From assembly GCA_949318235.1 (NCBI GenBank), contig OX439134.1:26667793-26731792 (forward strand): a DNA stretch of 64,000 nucleotides, given 5' to 3'. A program made the translations under genes and the position numbers. The number at the start of each line of letters is the position of its first letter. Position 1 is the stretch's first letter. Of the stretch, positions 42,961 to 53,049 are shown in pieces. The notes beneath the pieces were generated by a model. That model was given only the letters and a program-made list of their open reading frames with translations. It searched no databases and was not told where the DNA came from. Source of the DNA: Ecdyonurus torrentis. Taxonomy: Eukaryota; Arthropoda; Insecta; Ephemeroptera; Heptageniidae.

Positions 42961-45900
42961 GTTAGATTTTAAGAATGAGAAAGAATAACCTTTTTAGGGG
43001 ATAATTTTATTACATATTCTGAAAAAAAGCATTGTCCTGAATCGATAGATATGCAAATTTCTAATTTATTAGAACATTAAGTATTTTTAATAAATTTTTG
43101 AAAGCTGCAAAATGACGTTATGGTTGGTAACTTTTTCCTATATATGCATAAGTTACCGATCGTGACGTCATATTTTGCTTTACAAAAAATAATTAAAAAT
43201 ACTTTATGAACTCAAAAAATAAAATGTGCATATCTATCGATTCATTATACAATAATGCCATTTTTTTATTATATAAAATAAATTTACTACCTTACTTTTT
43301 TTTTTTTTTTTTTTTTTTGTCTTCCTCATTTCAAAACTTTATAATATACACTTTTGAAATCGTAACTTGAAAACAAATAATTTTTTTTTTTTTTATTCAG
43401 GCAAAAATTAATAATAATAAAATAAAAGTAACCGACACCAATGGATTCAATGAGTATTTTATAACTTTCCAACGTGTTCAGTATCCACCTTACAACCAAT
43501 GTTCAGTTTATTTAACGATTTTTACCTCATACACAGCACTGCTTGCGTATTGTGAGGTGTCAAATACCCATGCTTGACAAGGCACGATGTCCGAGGCAGG
43601 AACTCCAGACTGGAAATATTCCTCGCTGAAGTTAGTATCCAGTCTGTGACATTGTGACCAGCCAGAGCTGCTGCGAGGTAACGACATATTCAGTACATGT
43701 TCACCCAGGAGGAACGTCGTGTTCAGTGGGTCCTCGAATGGAAGTAAACAGCGGTGGTTCGCAGTCGGTCCTGTAGTATAATATAGGGCATATTTAATTT
43801 TATTTTTATCCTAATTTTTCAAATATTTCGATCATACGAAAAAAAATTTTAAATCAATATAATAATTTTAATGGGGTATTCATTTTAAGCGTGTAGCTTT
43901 TGCTATCAAATATGTTAGTGATATTTATAGCTATTTTTTTTTTAAGAGTGCTATTTTTATTTATTAAAGCTAACAGAAGAGAATCATTAAAAAAATTTAA
44001 TGTTAATGATATATGGAAAAAAATATATAAATATATTAACTTACCCAGGAATACCCAAGATAATTTGTGTAAGGCACATGATATTGTAGGTAGACACAGT
44101 AAAAAATAAATACGTCTTTGATAACGTCCAAATTCACCAATACAACTCAAAATGTCATCGAATACCCCTACCTGCAGATGATAAAATTAAATTATAGTAT
44201 TTATATTACATAAATTATATGTTCACTGGTGCATTCAAATTTATTAAATTAAAAAGTTAAAAAAAAAAACATTTTCATAATAAGATATCAATAGTAATAG
44301 TAATATAGGTTTTATCACAGGACAAAAAAAAATTATGTCATTCACTCGCAAAATTTAATTGTAAAAATGTCAAAACAAAATATCATTTAAAAAATAAAAG
44401 CTTTTCCTAAAATATGGGATTTTTTATAAGATATAGAATGAGGAAGGTGAATTGAAATTTTGTTGTTGAGTTTATGATATTTTTGGAACGAGCTTTAAAA
44501 AATTTTGAGGTGCTATTTTTTCTTAGGGCGATTGGAGCATGCGAAGTATTTTTAATTAATTTTTGAAAATCAACCTAAAAAGACTCTGACGTCATCATTC
44601 CACTTTTTTCTCGGCAAATACTAATCGTTCGAGGTTCAGTAACCAGTTTAATGAAATCAGCTCGTTCTCAGGATTTCAAAAAACTGGCTACTGAACCTTC
44701 TACGGTCAATACTTTCCGAAATAAATGCCCGATTGATGACGTCAGATTCTTTTTGGGACGATTTTCAAAAATTAATTAAAAATACTTCCCATGCTCTAAT
44801 CGTTTTAAGAAAAAATAGCGCCTCAAAATTTTTTAACGCTCTTTTCAAAAATGTCATAAAAAGTGGGGTTTAAAAAAAAATCACCTTCCTCATTATTCGT
44901 ACGTTAAATGACTAAAGAAAAATGCAACAAAAACATGCATGAAAATAATTTTTGCTGGTTCATTTGATGCTTTATGAAAAAGTACAAGTCTATAAATGAA
45001 CTAATAAACATAGTTAAACTTGATCTTAGATTTGTATCTATGTGCAACTTACTTTTATATTCGGTGACATTTCTACGTTTTACATATATATTTAGCTCAC
45101 ATTTAATTAAATTATTGTTTACATTGTGCACATATACTGTAGATATAAATATTTGCATATAATATAAAGAACAAATTATATTTTTCACACTCGTAGTGTC
45201 AAAACTATGTTGTAGCAACACAACTGTGTTGTTTCTGAGATATTTCAAAGTTTATTAGAACGAATGTGTATTTTAAGACGCGCTCTATAGAGTGATTCAA
45301 AAATAGAAGAGAATTATTAACATGTACAAGTTAATTAAAGTGTGGGGCCAGGCTCGGACTGGCCATAAGAGCAAGTCCGCAATTGCGGACGTGGCCCCCC
45401 CTGTTTGGAGGCCCCTAAGGCCCAAAAAGGGGCGTAACTAGGGTGTTACGCCCCCTTTGTGGCCCCTAAAGAGGGTGTTACACCCCTTTTGCGGACGAGG
45501 CCCCTTGATTGCCAGTCCGACCCTGTGTGGGGCTAAATTTTTGAAACGATATTATGTTATGTTTACATTATATACGGCTCGTATTGTGAAAATCAAGGTT
45601 TTTAAAACTTATACTATTGCTGAGAAATACGCAAACTTGTGTAAATATATGATCAAATTTCAAGTAAAGAAATGTGAAATGATATGTATGTTTTGATAAA
45701 TGTTTTACTGTTTTGTGATATAAATGTGCATAAGTATTCGAATATATAGACTAAAAAAAATATTTAATTAGTCATCATATAATTTGAGTGTTCATATATA
45801 ATGATATCATAATATTCTGGCATTTCAGAAAACATTACAATAATTATAATATGAAATAAATAAACAACGCATTATTTCCTCAATTGCAATTTCATCATAA

Positions 45901-46048
45901 TGTCATATTGTTTCATCGATATAAAAAATTGATAAAGATTAAAAGAAATGCAAATTATCATAATCGTAAAATATAGACTATACAGTTTGATATTGCAATC
46001 AAATAAATATACAGAAATGTGATGCACTGATGAGCTGATTTTATGTAA

Positions 46049-46136
<88 letters not shown>

Positions 46137-48467
46137 TATATAATAGACCGTTGGCTTTTCGTAGTAACAAAAAAAAAATTGCAATAATAAACAAACATTG
46201 ACCTATAAGCTCATATCACATATCACTATAAACTAACAACATGTATAAAACATATAATATAATAATAATAATAATAGTAATAATAATAATGAAATGACAC
46301 AAAATTGCAAAAGCAGAAATATTTGAAGGTTTTGCACAGTGGTACTTGCAATATGCATATAAAATTTAGGGGGCAACAAGCAAAAGTTCTAATTAAGGAT
46401 TTTGCTTCCATAAAAAGCCTTGGCGATAATTTCAAAAAAAATTTTCTTCCTTATCGACCACAAGTTATAAATTTTTAATCATATAGCAGTTACCATTAAC
46501 TTTCAAAAAAATCAACAAAAAAAAAGAAAAGAAAAAGAAAAAAAAAAAAAAAAAAAAAAAAAGAAGAGGAAGAAGAAGAAGAAGAAGAAAAAGGTCGAAA
46601 AAAAAAAATACATAAATATACAAAAATTGCTTTTAAAAAATGCATTTCACTTCTAAATTGAGCTCACCATGTTTCACACAACAGAATAAATATTTCTCAC
46701 AAGTGCAGAAAAAAAAAAGTCATGCAGTATAGAAATGTTTTGCAAACATAACACTGCACTGTACTGTACTCTATATTATACTAATGTGCAACTTTAGACA
46801 AAAATAAATCTAAAGTCATTTGGCGTCTAAAGCTAGAAGTATACAAACATCGAACTTGACCTTACATGTTGCAACCAATTGCATTGCAACATTGTTGTTC
46901 TTCTTTTTTTTTTTCTCTCTCTTCTTCTTTCTTTCTTTTTTGTATTTACATTACATCATGCATAATTTACTCTACATATGGCTGCGCAATAAGCTAAATT
47001 ATATAATAGTTTTTAATTGTCTGTTATGACTTTTTAATTAACTCACTTGTCAGCATCATATTATATAGCACACTAGTACACATGTTTTATATAGTATCAA
47101 AAATGTCATTACATAATAATATTTGTTAAAAGCAACTTTGTGAATTTTAATTAATTTCGTGATTTTTTTTAAATTAATTAATATTAATATAATGATAATA
47201 AATTAAATAAAGGACCTAAAAATTCTTTTAAGGTGTATGCACATGACGTCATACAGAATACGCATCGACGCCATACTGGAGCGATGAATAATATTGCTCA
47301 GTATAGATAAAACGTGGTATTTGGCTATTTTCTTTGGAAAATTAGTCAATTTTTTGGTTATTATTATTTTTCTCTCACACTTAAATATCTAATTCAACAT
47401 AATAATAAAAATAACTTCAATTTTCTCAAAGATATTGCTCAGTATTTTTTAACTGGCAAAATTTTAAATCGATTTAAGAATCAAATTAATTGAATGTTAA
47501 TTTATATATATAATAATTTTTATAATTTATTACTCTTTATTTAAGTATAAGATTACAAAAATTGTTTTCTACCTGCTATATTTGAACAATAGATGATTAA
47601 TAATTGACTTGTTTACTATTCTATACGCATCTATTTTGTTATACAAAAGCTAATGAACTTAAAACATAATTAAGCAATTTAGCATAATACTAAAATTACA
47701 GAAAAGTAACAAACATTATAATGTTAATATATAGTAAACCCTGCTGTGACACAAAAGTAATCACATTTATCGAGCGCAATGACTTTATATTTCAAGTTCA
47801 TGCATATTTTTTTTACATGTACGTATTACGTATAATCAATGCATTTACATTGACAAATGCATTCTCAAGTACTGTATAATCAAATAATCAATCAAGTACA
47901 GATTATTTATAAGATATTTCTCTGACAATGTAGATATGCATTGCAATAATTTTTTAACTATATAACATTGAATTCAATAAAAGATAATTGTATCTTAATT
48001 TATTATTATGTTTAAAAAAATAGTAAATATATAGTAAATCAATGTTTCTGTTTCATATATTACGTAATATTCCTGAATTTTTGAACAAGTCTTTGCATTT
48101 TTTTTTTCATTTATATGTGTATAAAATTAAAGGAATAAAAATGAAGATATCTCATATTGTATAAATTATAATTAAAATTTTAATAAAAAAAATTATTTCT
48201 TTTGTAAATTCAAAATAAGACAAGGAGTCAAGGATACATAATTACGTATAGCTATTATGCTATATGATATGCATTCTCTTCATTGTACTGGATATACACA
48301 CACATACACAATACACACTATAAAACGGGAATGAAAAAAAAAATACAACTAATAATGTATATTTCACAATGTATTATATTCACTAAAATTTTATATTGTT
48401 GTTTTTACTATACCTCTTGTTTAAAAACCGGCACAAATTTAACTTCATTTTCACTAATTTTTCCCAT
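37729..48467 (-). CDS. Organic cation transporter-like MFS protein, gene C, 547 aa in 11 exons
   Basis: Third paralogue, same predicted role as genes A and B. Coding exons: 48414-48467, 44045-44171, 43526-43770, 42733-42836, 42448-42602, 41740-41908, 40935-41031, 40268-40416, 39136-39350, 38523-38704, 37729-37875. Phases join throughout and the lengths of exons 2, 4-10 match gene A exactly. Exon 1 (MGKISENEVKFVPVFKQE) lies 4.2 kb upstream of exon 2; it is phase-compatible but is the least certain part. Landmarks: IGEFGRYQRRIY, the loop ending VFDTSQYASSAVYE, GDMSDRFGRLP (MFS motif with the second Arg replaced by Leu), PESPRWLLSRG, AEIFPTCVRNAG, and the C-terminus LPESIEDSEIFAKYT then TGA. Gene C is closer in exon 3 to gene A (PASDIVPC..WVFDTSQY) than to gene B. 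Introns hold six or more MITEs and long (GA)n tracts. Confidence 0.88.
38042..38127. repeat. (CT)n microsatellite
   Basis: About 85 bp of CT between gene C exons 11 and 10. Confidence 0.95.
38876..39007. repeat. MITE family Q, half-copy in gene C intron 9
   Basis: Only the right half is recognisable: GTTGCCGACCGTGATGTCAT, GTTAATTAAAAACATTTAAT, ATATCTTTCGATTCATGAAG, ATATGCAATAAAATAGCCCC. Confidence 0.6.
39882..40186. mobile_element. MITE family T, copy 3
   Basis: TATAGGGTGTATGCGGATGA, GACGTCATATTTATTGCGCT, AACATTGCTCAGCATAGGAC and GCGTCGACTTTAACATGAAT at the right. In gene C intron 8. Confidence 0.75.
40527..40755. mobile_element. MITE family V, copy 2
   Basis: Ends AATGCTTCTTACCAGCG and CGTTGGTAAGAAGCATT are inverted. 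The block GTGACGTAGCACCAATCAGA is the complement of one in copy 1 (31586-31772). A T run sits in the middle. In gene C intron 7. Confidence 0.72.
41503..41582. repeat. (GA)n microsatellite
   Basis: About 80 bp of GA in gene C intron 6. Open frames across it are poly-Arg-Glu artefacts. Confidence 0.95.
42997..43292. mobile_element. Palindromic MITE family Q, copy in gene C intron 3
   Basis: GGGGATAATTTTATTACATA, ATTGTCCTGAATCGATAGAT, an AATGACGTTATGG inner arm, then ACCGATCGTGACGTCATATT and ATATCTATCGATTCATTATA. A fairly complete inverted pair of halves. Confidence 0.75.
44437..44894. mobile_element. Palindromic element, family Y, about 458 bp
   Basis: AATGAGGAAGGTGA at the left is the complement of TCACCTTCCTCATT at the right. 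Inner arms (CTGACGTCATC and GATGACGTCAG) and the centre (GTTCAGTAACCAGTTT / AAACTGGCTACTGAAC) are also inverted. The central block resembles the tandem repeat at 58375-58584. In gene C intron 1. Confidence 0.78.
45349..45525. mobile_element. hAT-type MITE, 177 bp, with exact 8-bp target duplication
   Basis: Inverted ends CAGGCTCGGACTGGC and GCCAGTCCGACCCTG, flanked on both sides by TGTGGGGC (45341-45348 and 45526-45533). GC-rich interior with internal near-repeats (GGCCCCTAA, GGGTGTTAC) and no ORF. Eight-base duplications and CAG...CTG ends fit the hAT superfamily. In gene C intron 1. Confidence 0.9.
46051..46131. repeat. (AT)n microsatellite
   Basis: About 80 bp of AT in gene C intron 1. 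Overlapping poly-Ile-Tyr frames are artefacts. Confidence 0.95.
47229..47463. repeat. MITE family T, copy 4, right end missing
   Basis: AAGGTGTATGCACATGACGT, GCATCGACGCCATACTGGAG, AATATTGCTCAGTATAGATA and TTTTTAACTGGCAAAA are in the family order, but the terminal GACGTCGACTTTAACATG block is absent. In gene C intron 1. Confidence 0.65.
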
Positions 48468-50176
48468 GATTTATAACTTCAAATTTTAATAATAATAATT
48501 ATAAGAAAAATACTGTTGGGGTAAAGATTTTTTTACAAAAAAATTAAAAAAAGATAAAGTTCTATTGACTCGATTACAAATCACATTTTTAAATATGATG
48601 TTTCCCCATACACACGTGTGTAGTGTAGATAAACGCTGTTTGAACCAGACTGTGAGAAAGAAAAAAAAAAGGAGAGATTTTGATTAACTGTCTCTAACCC
48701 TCTTCAAACTTACAATTATTGTCATTAATATAGGTTCATCTCTTTTAGCTTTAGATTAAAATACAAGGACTATAGTTTTGAAATTTTATATATATAGGGA
48801 CTCATGGTAATTCAAGGTTACAGTTACTGATAATTTTTTTTACTGCTGTCTAGTTTTTTAATGTGGCCAAAAATTATCTAATTTTTTATTATCTTTTTTT
48901 TTTAACAGCTGCTTAATTTTAATAAATTATGTTTTTATTTTTATTACTAACATTACATCAATATCCATTTTTATTGATTTTTTAAATTTATTGGTTTTTA
49001 TTTTTACTATACAGAATTATATACCGGTGAACATTTTGCAAACCAAATAACCCCTTAAAATATCAATTTTCAAAAATTTAAAATATGACATATCTTGTGA
49101 TTGTGTACTCAAAATCTTAGCAAAATTGAATTACTTCATAATAATTTTATATCGAAGTGGGTAACATTATTATTTTTAAAGGATTCTTATATATGATAAT
49201 GGAAAGCAGCTTTATTTATATAGGATAAATATGAAGACAAATTAAAATTATCTGCATAAAAATATAAGTATAATAAATAAACTAAAAAGAAATAACAGAT
49301 AACTTAAATTAAATTTAAATAATTCAGATCTCTATAAACATTTAAAGATATTTACGTGTCTGAGATAGTTACGAATGAATATATATAATCCCAATGCTAA
49401 AATTAAAATTGACGATAAAAAGCTGCAGTGCTACATTTTGCTATTGTATATTTTATTATTGAATATCAAAAATGACTCGTGAACCTTCGATTGAGAGTTG
49501 ACTTGGTACACAAAATATTTGATAAGCTGACAAGTACTTTTAATTAAAATTTACGTAATGTCTTGGTATCTATATGGCCGTGATTTTAATTCTTAAATAT
49601 AATCCAGTATGTTACATAACCGTGTATTCATGGCTTATAAAATAATTTAATATAATTTATAATGCTGGACATGTATTGGCAATTTTTAACGATTTTATTG
49701 ATTCCTTTTCTATGATTTAATATTTATAAAACCAACATATATTACGAACAATAAACATTACAAACTATAAATATTTGAATATTTTTTTGAATTGATTTAA
49801 TTTATTAAATTATTATTTCATTTTTTATATTTTTTTAATAATTTATTTATTGCTTTGAACAAATTTTTATGAGTTTTTAAAATTCCATACATGTATCGGG
49901 CCATTGAAAATTTATATGTTTCTGGAGTTTTTTTTTCCATACTCCGCATACTCCCCTAGCAAAAGTTACCCATCCCAGAGGAAAATCCCATCGGGTTTTC
50001 AGATTTACCATCAAGCGAGTTACCATGGTGTTTTCAGCTTTACCACTTTACCCACGGATTTTACTATTTTCCAATCCAAAAGAGTTTCCCATTGACTATT
50101 GTCCATGTTTTTCTATGGACATCTCTATCTACCTACCGATCTGGTGCATGACTATGACTAATATTATATAACTCCG

Positions 50177-50244
<68 letters not shown>

Positions 50245-50854
50245 TTATATAATATAAGGTATCATGCTTCATGATAATATGATAAAGAATTATTACAGCG
50301 TATATACAGCATTATTTTAGGATGATGTTATTGTGATGTTGTGTTTTATTTTATGCTTATTTATTGTACAGTATGTTTTGTATTTTAATGTCTGACTTTT
50401 TCACGTCTATATAAGAATAAGTGTTTAAGTTTGCTATAATTGCTAATAATAAAATGCTATAATTGTATAATAAATACTTGATCGTGTACGTATACTCGTA
50501 TAGCTTTATTCGGGTGATAAGTTAAAACTTAAAAATATTTTGTGTTCGATATTTACAATAAATTTTGAATAAATTTATGATATATAATTAATAATATAAT
50601 ATAATAATAATATATATAATTATTATATTATTATAATATATATAATAACATATAGCGCCGCATATATATTTACTTAAAAATAAAATACTGTCATTTTTGT
50701 ATTTTCCTTTTACCATATATCATTATATTTGATTTTTTTTTTTTTTTTTTTTAACGAGGAAATATATACTTTTGATTACTTTTCTATTGATTTTTAATTA
50801 TTTTAAAGTAAATTTATTTTTGTAAATTAATTTAAAATAAAGAAACGTTATAAT
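48468..50854. other. Intergenic upstream of transporter gene C
   Basis: Should contain the gene C promoter. AT-rich with an (AT)n tract near 50180-50240. I see no coding exon and no clear inverted-repeat element. Confidence 0.5.
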
Positions 50855-51279
50855 TAGGGTTGCCAACTATTCAGAATGCGAAAAAAGGACATGGCCTATA
50901 CCCAACCGGGGGGTCTGGGGGGCCTAGCCCCCCAGAAGCCCGCCGCAGGCGCGATTTTTTTTATGCCACGCCCCTTTTTCTTTGAAAACACAAGCAAAAT
51001 AATCATTTTTATAAGTAATGAAAGTAAAGTTTAATATTCAATCTTGTGTATGTAACACATACTTTTTTAACATTTAGATAGAAATTTCTTTATGTTTGGT
51101 AAAAAAAAAAGTAGCGATTTTTTTTTATTGTTTTATTTTTAATGTTAAAAAAAAAAGAATAGAAATAGACTAGATCACTAGACTTAATGAATAGAATAAT
51201 TTAAAAATACATTAATTAAAATGCACACATTTTTAATTAAATTTGACACTGACAAAATTATTAATAATTATTAGGGACC

Positions 51280-51890
51280 GGATCTCCAGTTTATTGTTCA
51301 GTTTTTGAAATATGCATGCTTAGGTTACAGATGTCCACGAATCATGAATTTTTATGGCCAAAAAGGCAAAAAAGTTTGGACTGAAAAAAACTGTTTTTGA
51401 AATTTGTAAACTGCAATGGGTCAGTTATTTTAAGTTTTTGTCAGTTTGTACCAGTTTTTATCAGTTTTGGAAACTGAAAATTGACTTTTACTGTGCAAAA
51501 ACTTAAAATAACGTGTTAAAAAAAAGGAAAAAAATAATTTAGGCATATCTCAAAATTATCTGATTTCAACTGAACACGAATAAAAAAAGGTTAAAAAGAA
51601 GTTTTCAAAAATACAAGAACAGCTCTCATTGTTACTGGCAGGTAAAGTGTATCAAATAATAATTTAACCGATTTTTTTTATTATTTTTTTTTTCATAAAA
51701 AAAAAAATAATAAAAATATCTTTCTTTATTGAAAAATGTTTGTTTCTAAGTTAAAAATTACCAAAACTGAATTTCACTGTTTTTGTATAATTGAACTGAA
51801 AGTGAACTGATTTTGTTGTTTTTACAAACTGATTATGCAAAATAACTGGACTGAATTCAGTACTGAAAATGCACATTTTCAAAACTGAAA
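51280..51890. mobile_element. Nested inverted-repeat element with GGGACCGGAT ends, boundaries approximate
   Basis: Ends AGGGACCGGATCTCCAGTTT and, in reverse complement, AGGAACCGGATTTTCAGTTT. Direct AATAATTATT flanks on both sides may be the target duplication (about 10 bp), though this is AT-rich and ambiguous. The interior repeats AAACTG/CAGTTT many times, an unusual internal periodicity. Confidence 0.7.
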
Positions 51891-51930
51891 ATCCGGTTCC
51901 TAATAATTATTGATAACATATATTTACATT

Positions 51931-52081
51931 CCCAGTAAACCACAGCTTTTCACAAGTAGTTTGCAAGTACTTTTCCGATGTAAGAGTGTCACTCCCAGCT
52001 CATGTGACGTCACTGGTACTGACATTCTTCCATCGGAAAAGTACTTGCAATGTACATGTGAAAAAACTGTGGTTTACTGGG
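51931..52081. mobile_element. Nested palindromic MITE, 151 bp
   Basis: CCCAGTAAACCACAG and CTGTGGTTTACTGGG ends. Arms include GCAAGTACTTTTCCGATG and its complement CATCGGAAAAGTACTTGC. Centre contains TGTGACGTCACTGG. Open frames across it are by-products. Confidence 0.85.
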
Positions 52082-52513
52082 TAGTAGATATAGGTTTCAT
52101 AGATAATATAATTGCAAAAAATACTGTGTGCACTGCACACTGAACTTCTGTAAGTTGTATTTTTTTTTATTATCAATTAAATACTGTGCATGAAATGTAA
52201 TTTTTAACATTTTAATTATTTTTTTAATCTAAAATTTCTAATAAGGGGAGTAAAGTGTCCTTTTTTGGAAAAAAAGTAAAAAAGGACAAAAACCTCGAAA
52301 AAAGGACTGTCCTTCTGAAAAAAGGACAGTTGGTAACCCTAGTTATAATATTGCAGATATATAGCAGCGTATTACGAATTGCATGCATATATGGACGTGG
52401 GGTCACTCGGTCACTCGAGCTTCAAAAAACTTTTAATTTTTTTTTGCGCGATATTCAATGAGTTCCATTTTTTACCAAAAGAGGCGCTGTTGAACAAAAA
52501 AAAAATAAATAAA

Positions 52514-52849
52514 GGCTGCGTTCGCAAACAGCTCCGCCTGCCACGGATCTAGCTCCCGCCACCTCCCGAGTGTTTTTTTATTGCTCCCGTTAGCGCAGAT
52601 CTGCCGCAGAGCTATGCGCGCGCATCCTCTGCGGCAGTCCGAGAGGCAGCTCTGCAGCTCGGTGTTCTGAGACGGAGCTGGCGGGATCTCCATGCATAGC
52701 ATGCATAGCGGGCGCCGGAAGGTGGCGGTACCTAGCGGCGGAGGTGCCCAAGCTCGGTTGAGTGTTTTTTTAGTCGACGGATTTGAGATCCCAGAGCTGA
52801 GATCTGAGCCACCTCCCGGAGGTGGACGGATCTGTTTACGAACGCAGCC
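52514..52849. mobile_element. GC-rich MITE with GGCTGCGTTCG ends, 336 bp
   Basis: Ends GGCTGCGTTCGCAAACAG and CTGTTTACGAACGCAGCC are inverted. The interior is far more GC- and CpG-rich than its surroundings and has direct and inverted copies of CCACCTCCCG and GATCTG. The target duplication is unclear because both flanks are A-rich. Confidence 0.75.
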
Positions 52850-53049
52850 AAAAAAATTAAAATTTGGGGGGAGATTAAAAAACGATGAAACGATAATAAA
52901 TGTTTATCTGACTAAAGTTATACGTACTAATTTAGACTTACGAAATCTTAATGTTATTTATTTCTGTGTATTCCTAATCATAATACAGGTAAATATTTGT
53001 AAATAATAATCAAGAATTGTTAACGTAATCCTTATTATCAACTTTTTTT

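Larger units (their letters stand above)
50855..52341. mobile_element. hAT-like non-autonomous element, 1.49 kb, with nested insertions
   Basis: Inverted ends TAGGGTTGCCAAC and GTTGGTAACCCTA, flanked on both sides by GTTATAAT (50847-50854 and 52342-52349). The subterminal repeats AAAAAAGGAC and GTCCTTTTTT recur near both ends. No transposase-like ORF. Two further elements sit inside (51280-51890 and 51931-52081), so much of its length is later insertion. Confidence 0.88.

Noticed and set aside
45457..45696. 79-aa open frame starting in GC-rich DNA
   Set aside because: Its first third is inside a hAT-type MITE and the rest is AT-rich intron.
45872..46198. Open frames with long Ile/Tyr repeats on the minus strand
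   Set aside because: They are translations of an (AT)n microsatellite inside an intron, with no domain or splice support.
52472..53006. Cys-rich and Gly/Arg-rich frames in GC-rich DNA
   Set aside because: They fall in a GC-rich inverted-repeat element (52514-52849), not in a gene.
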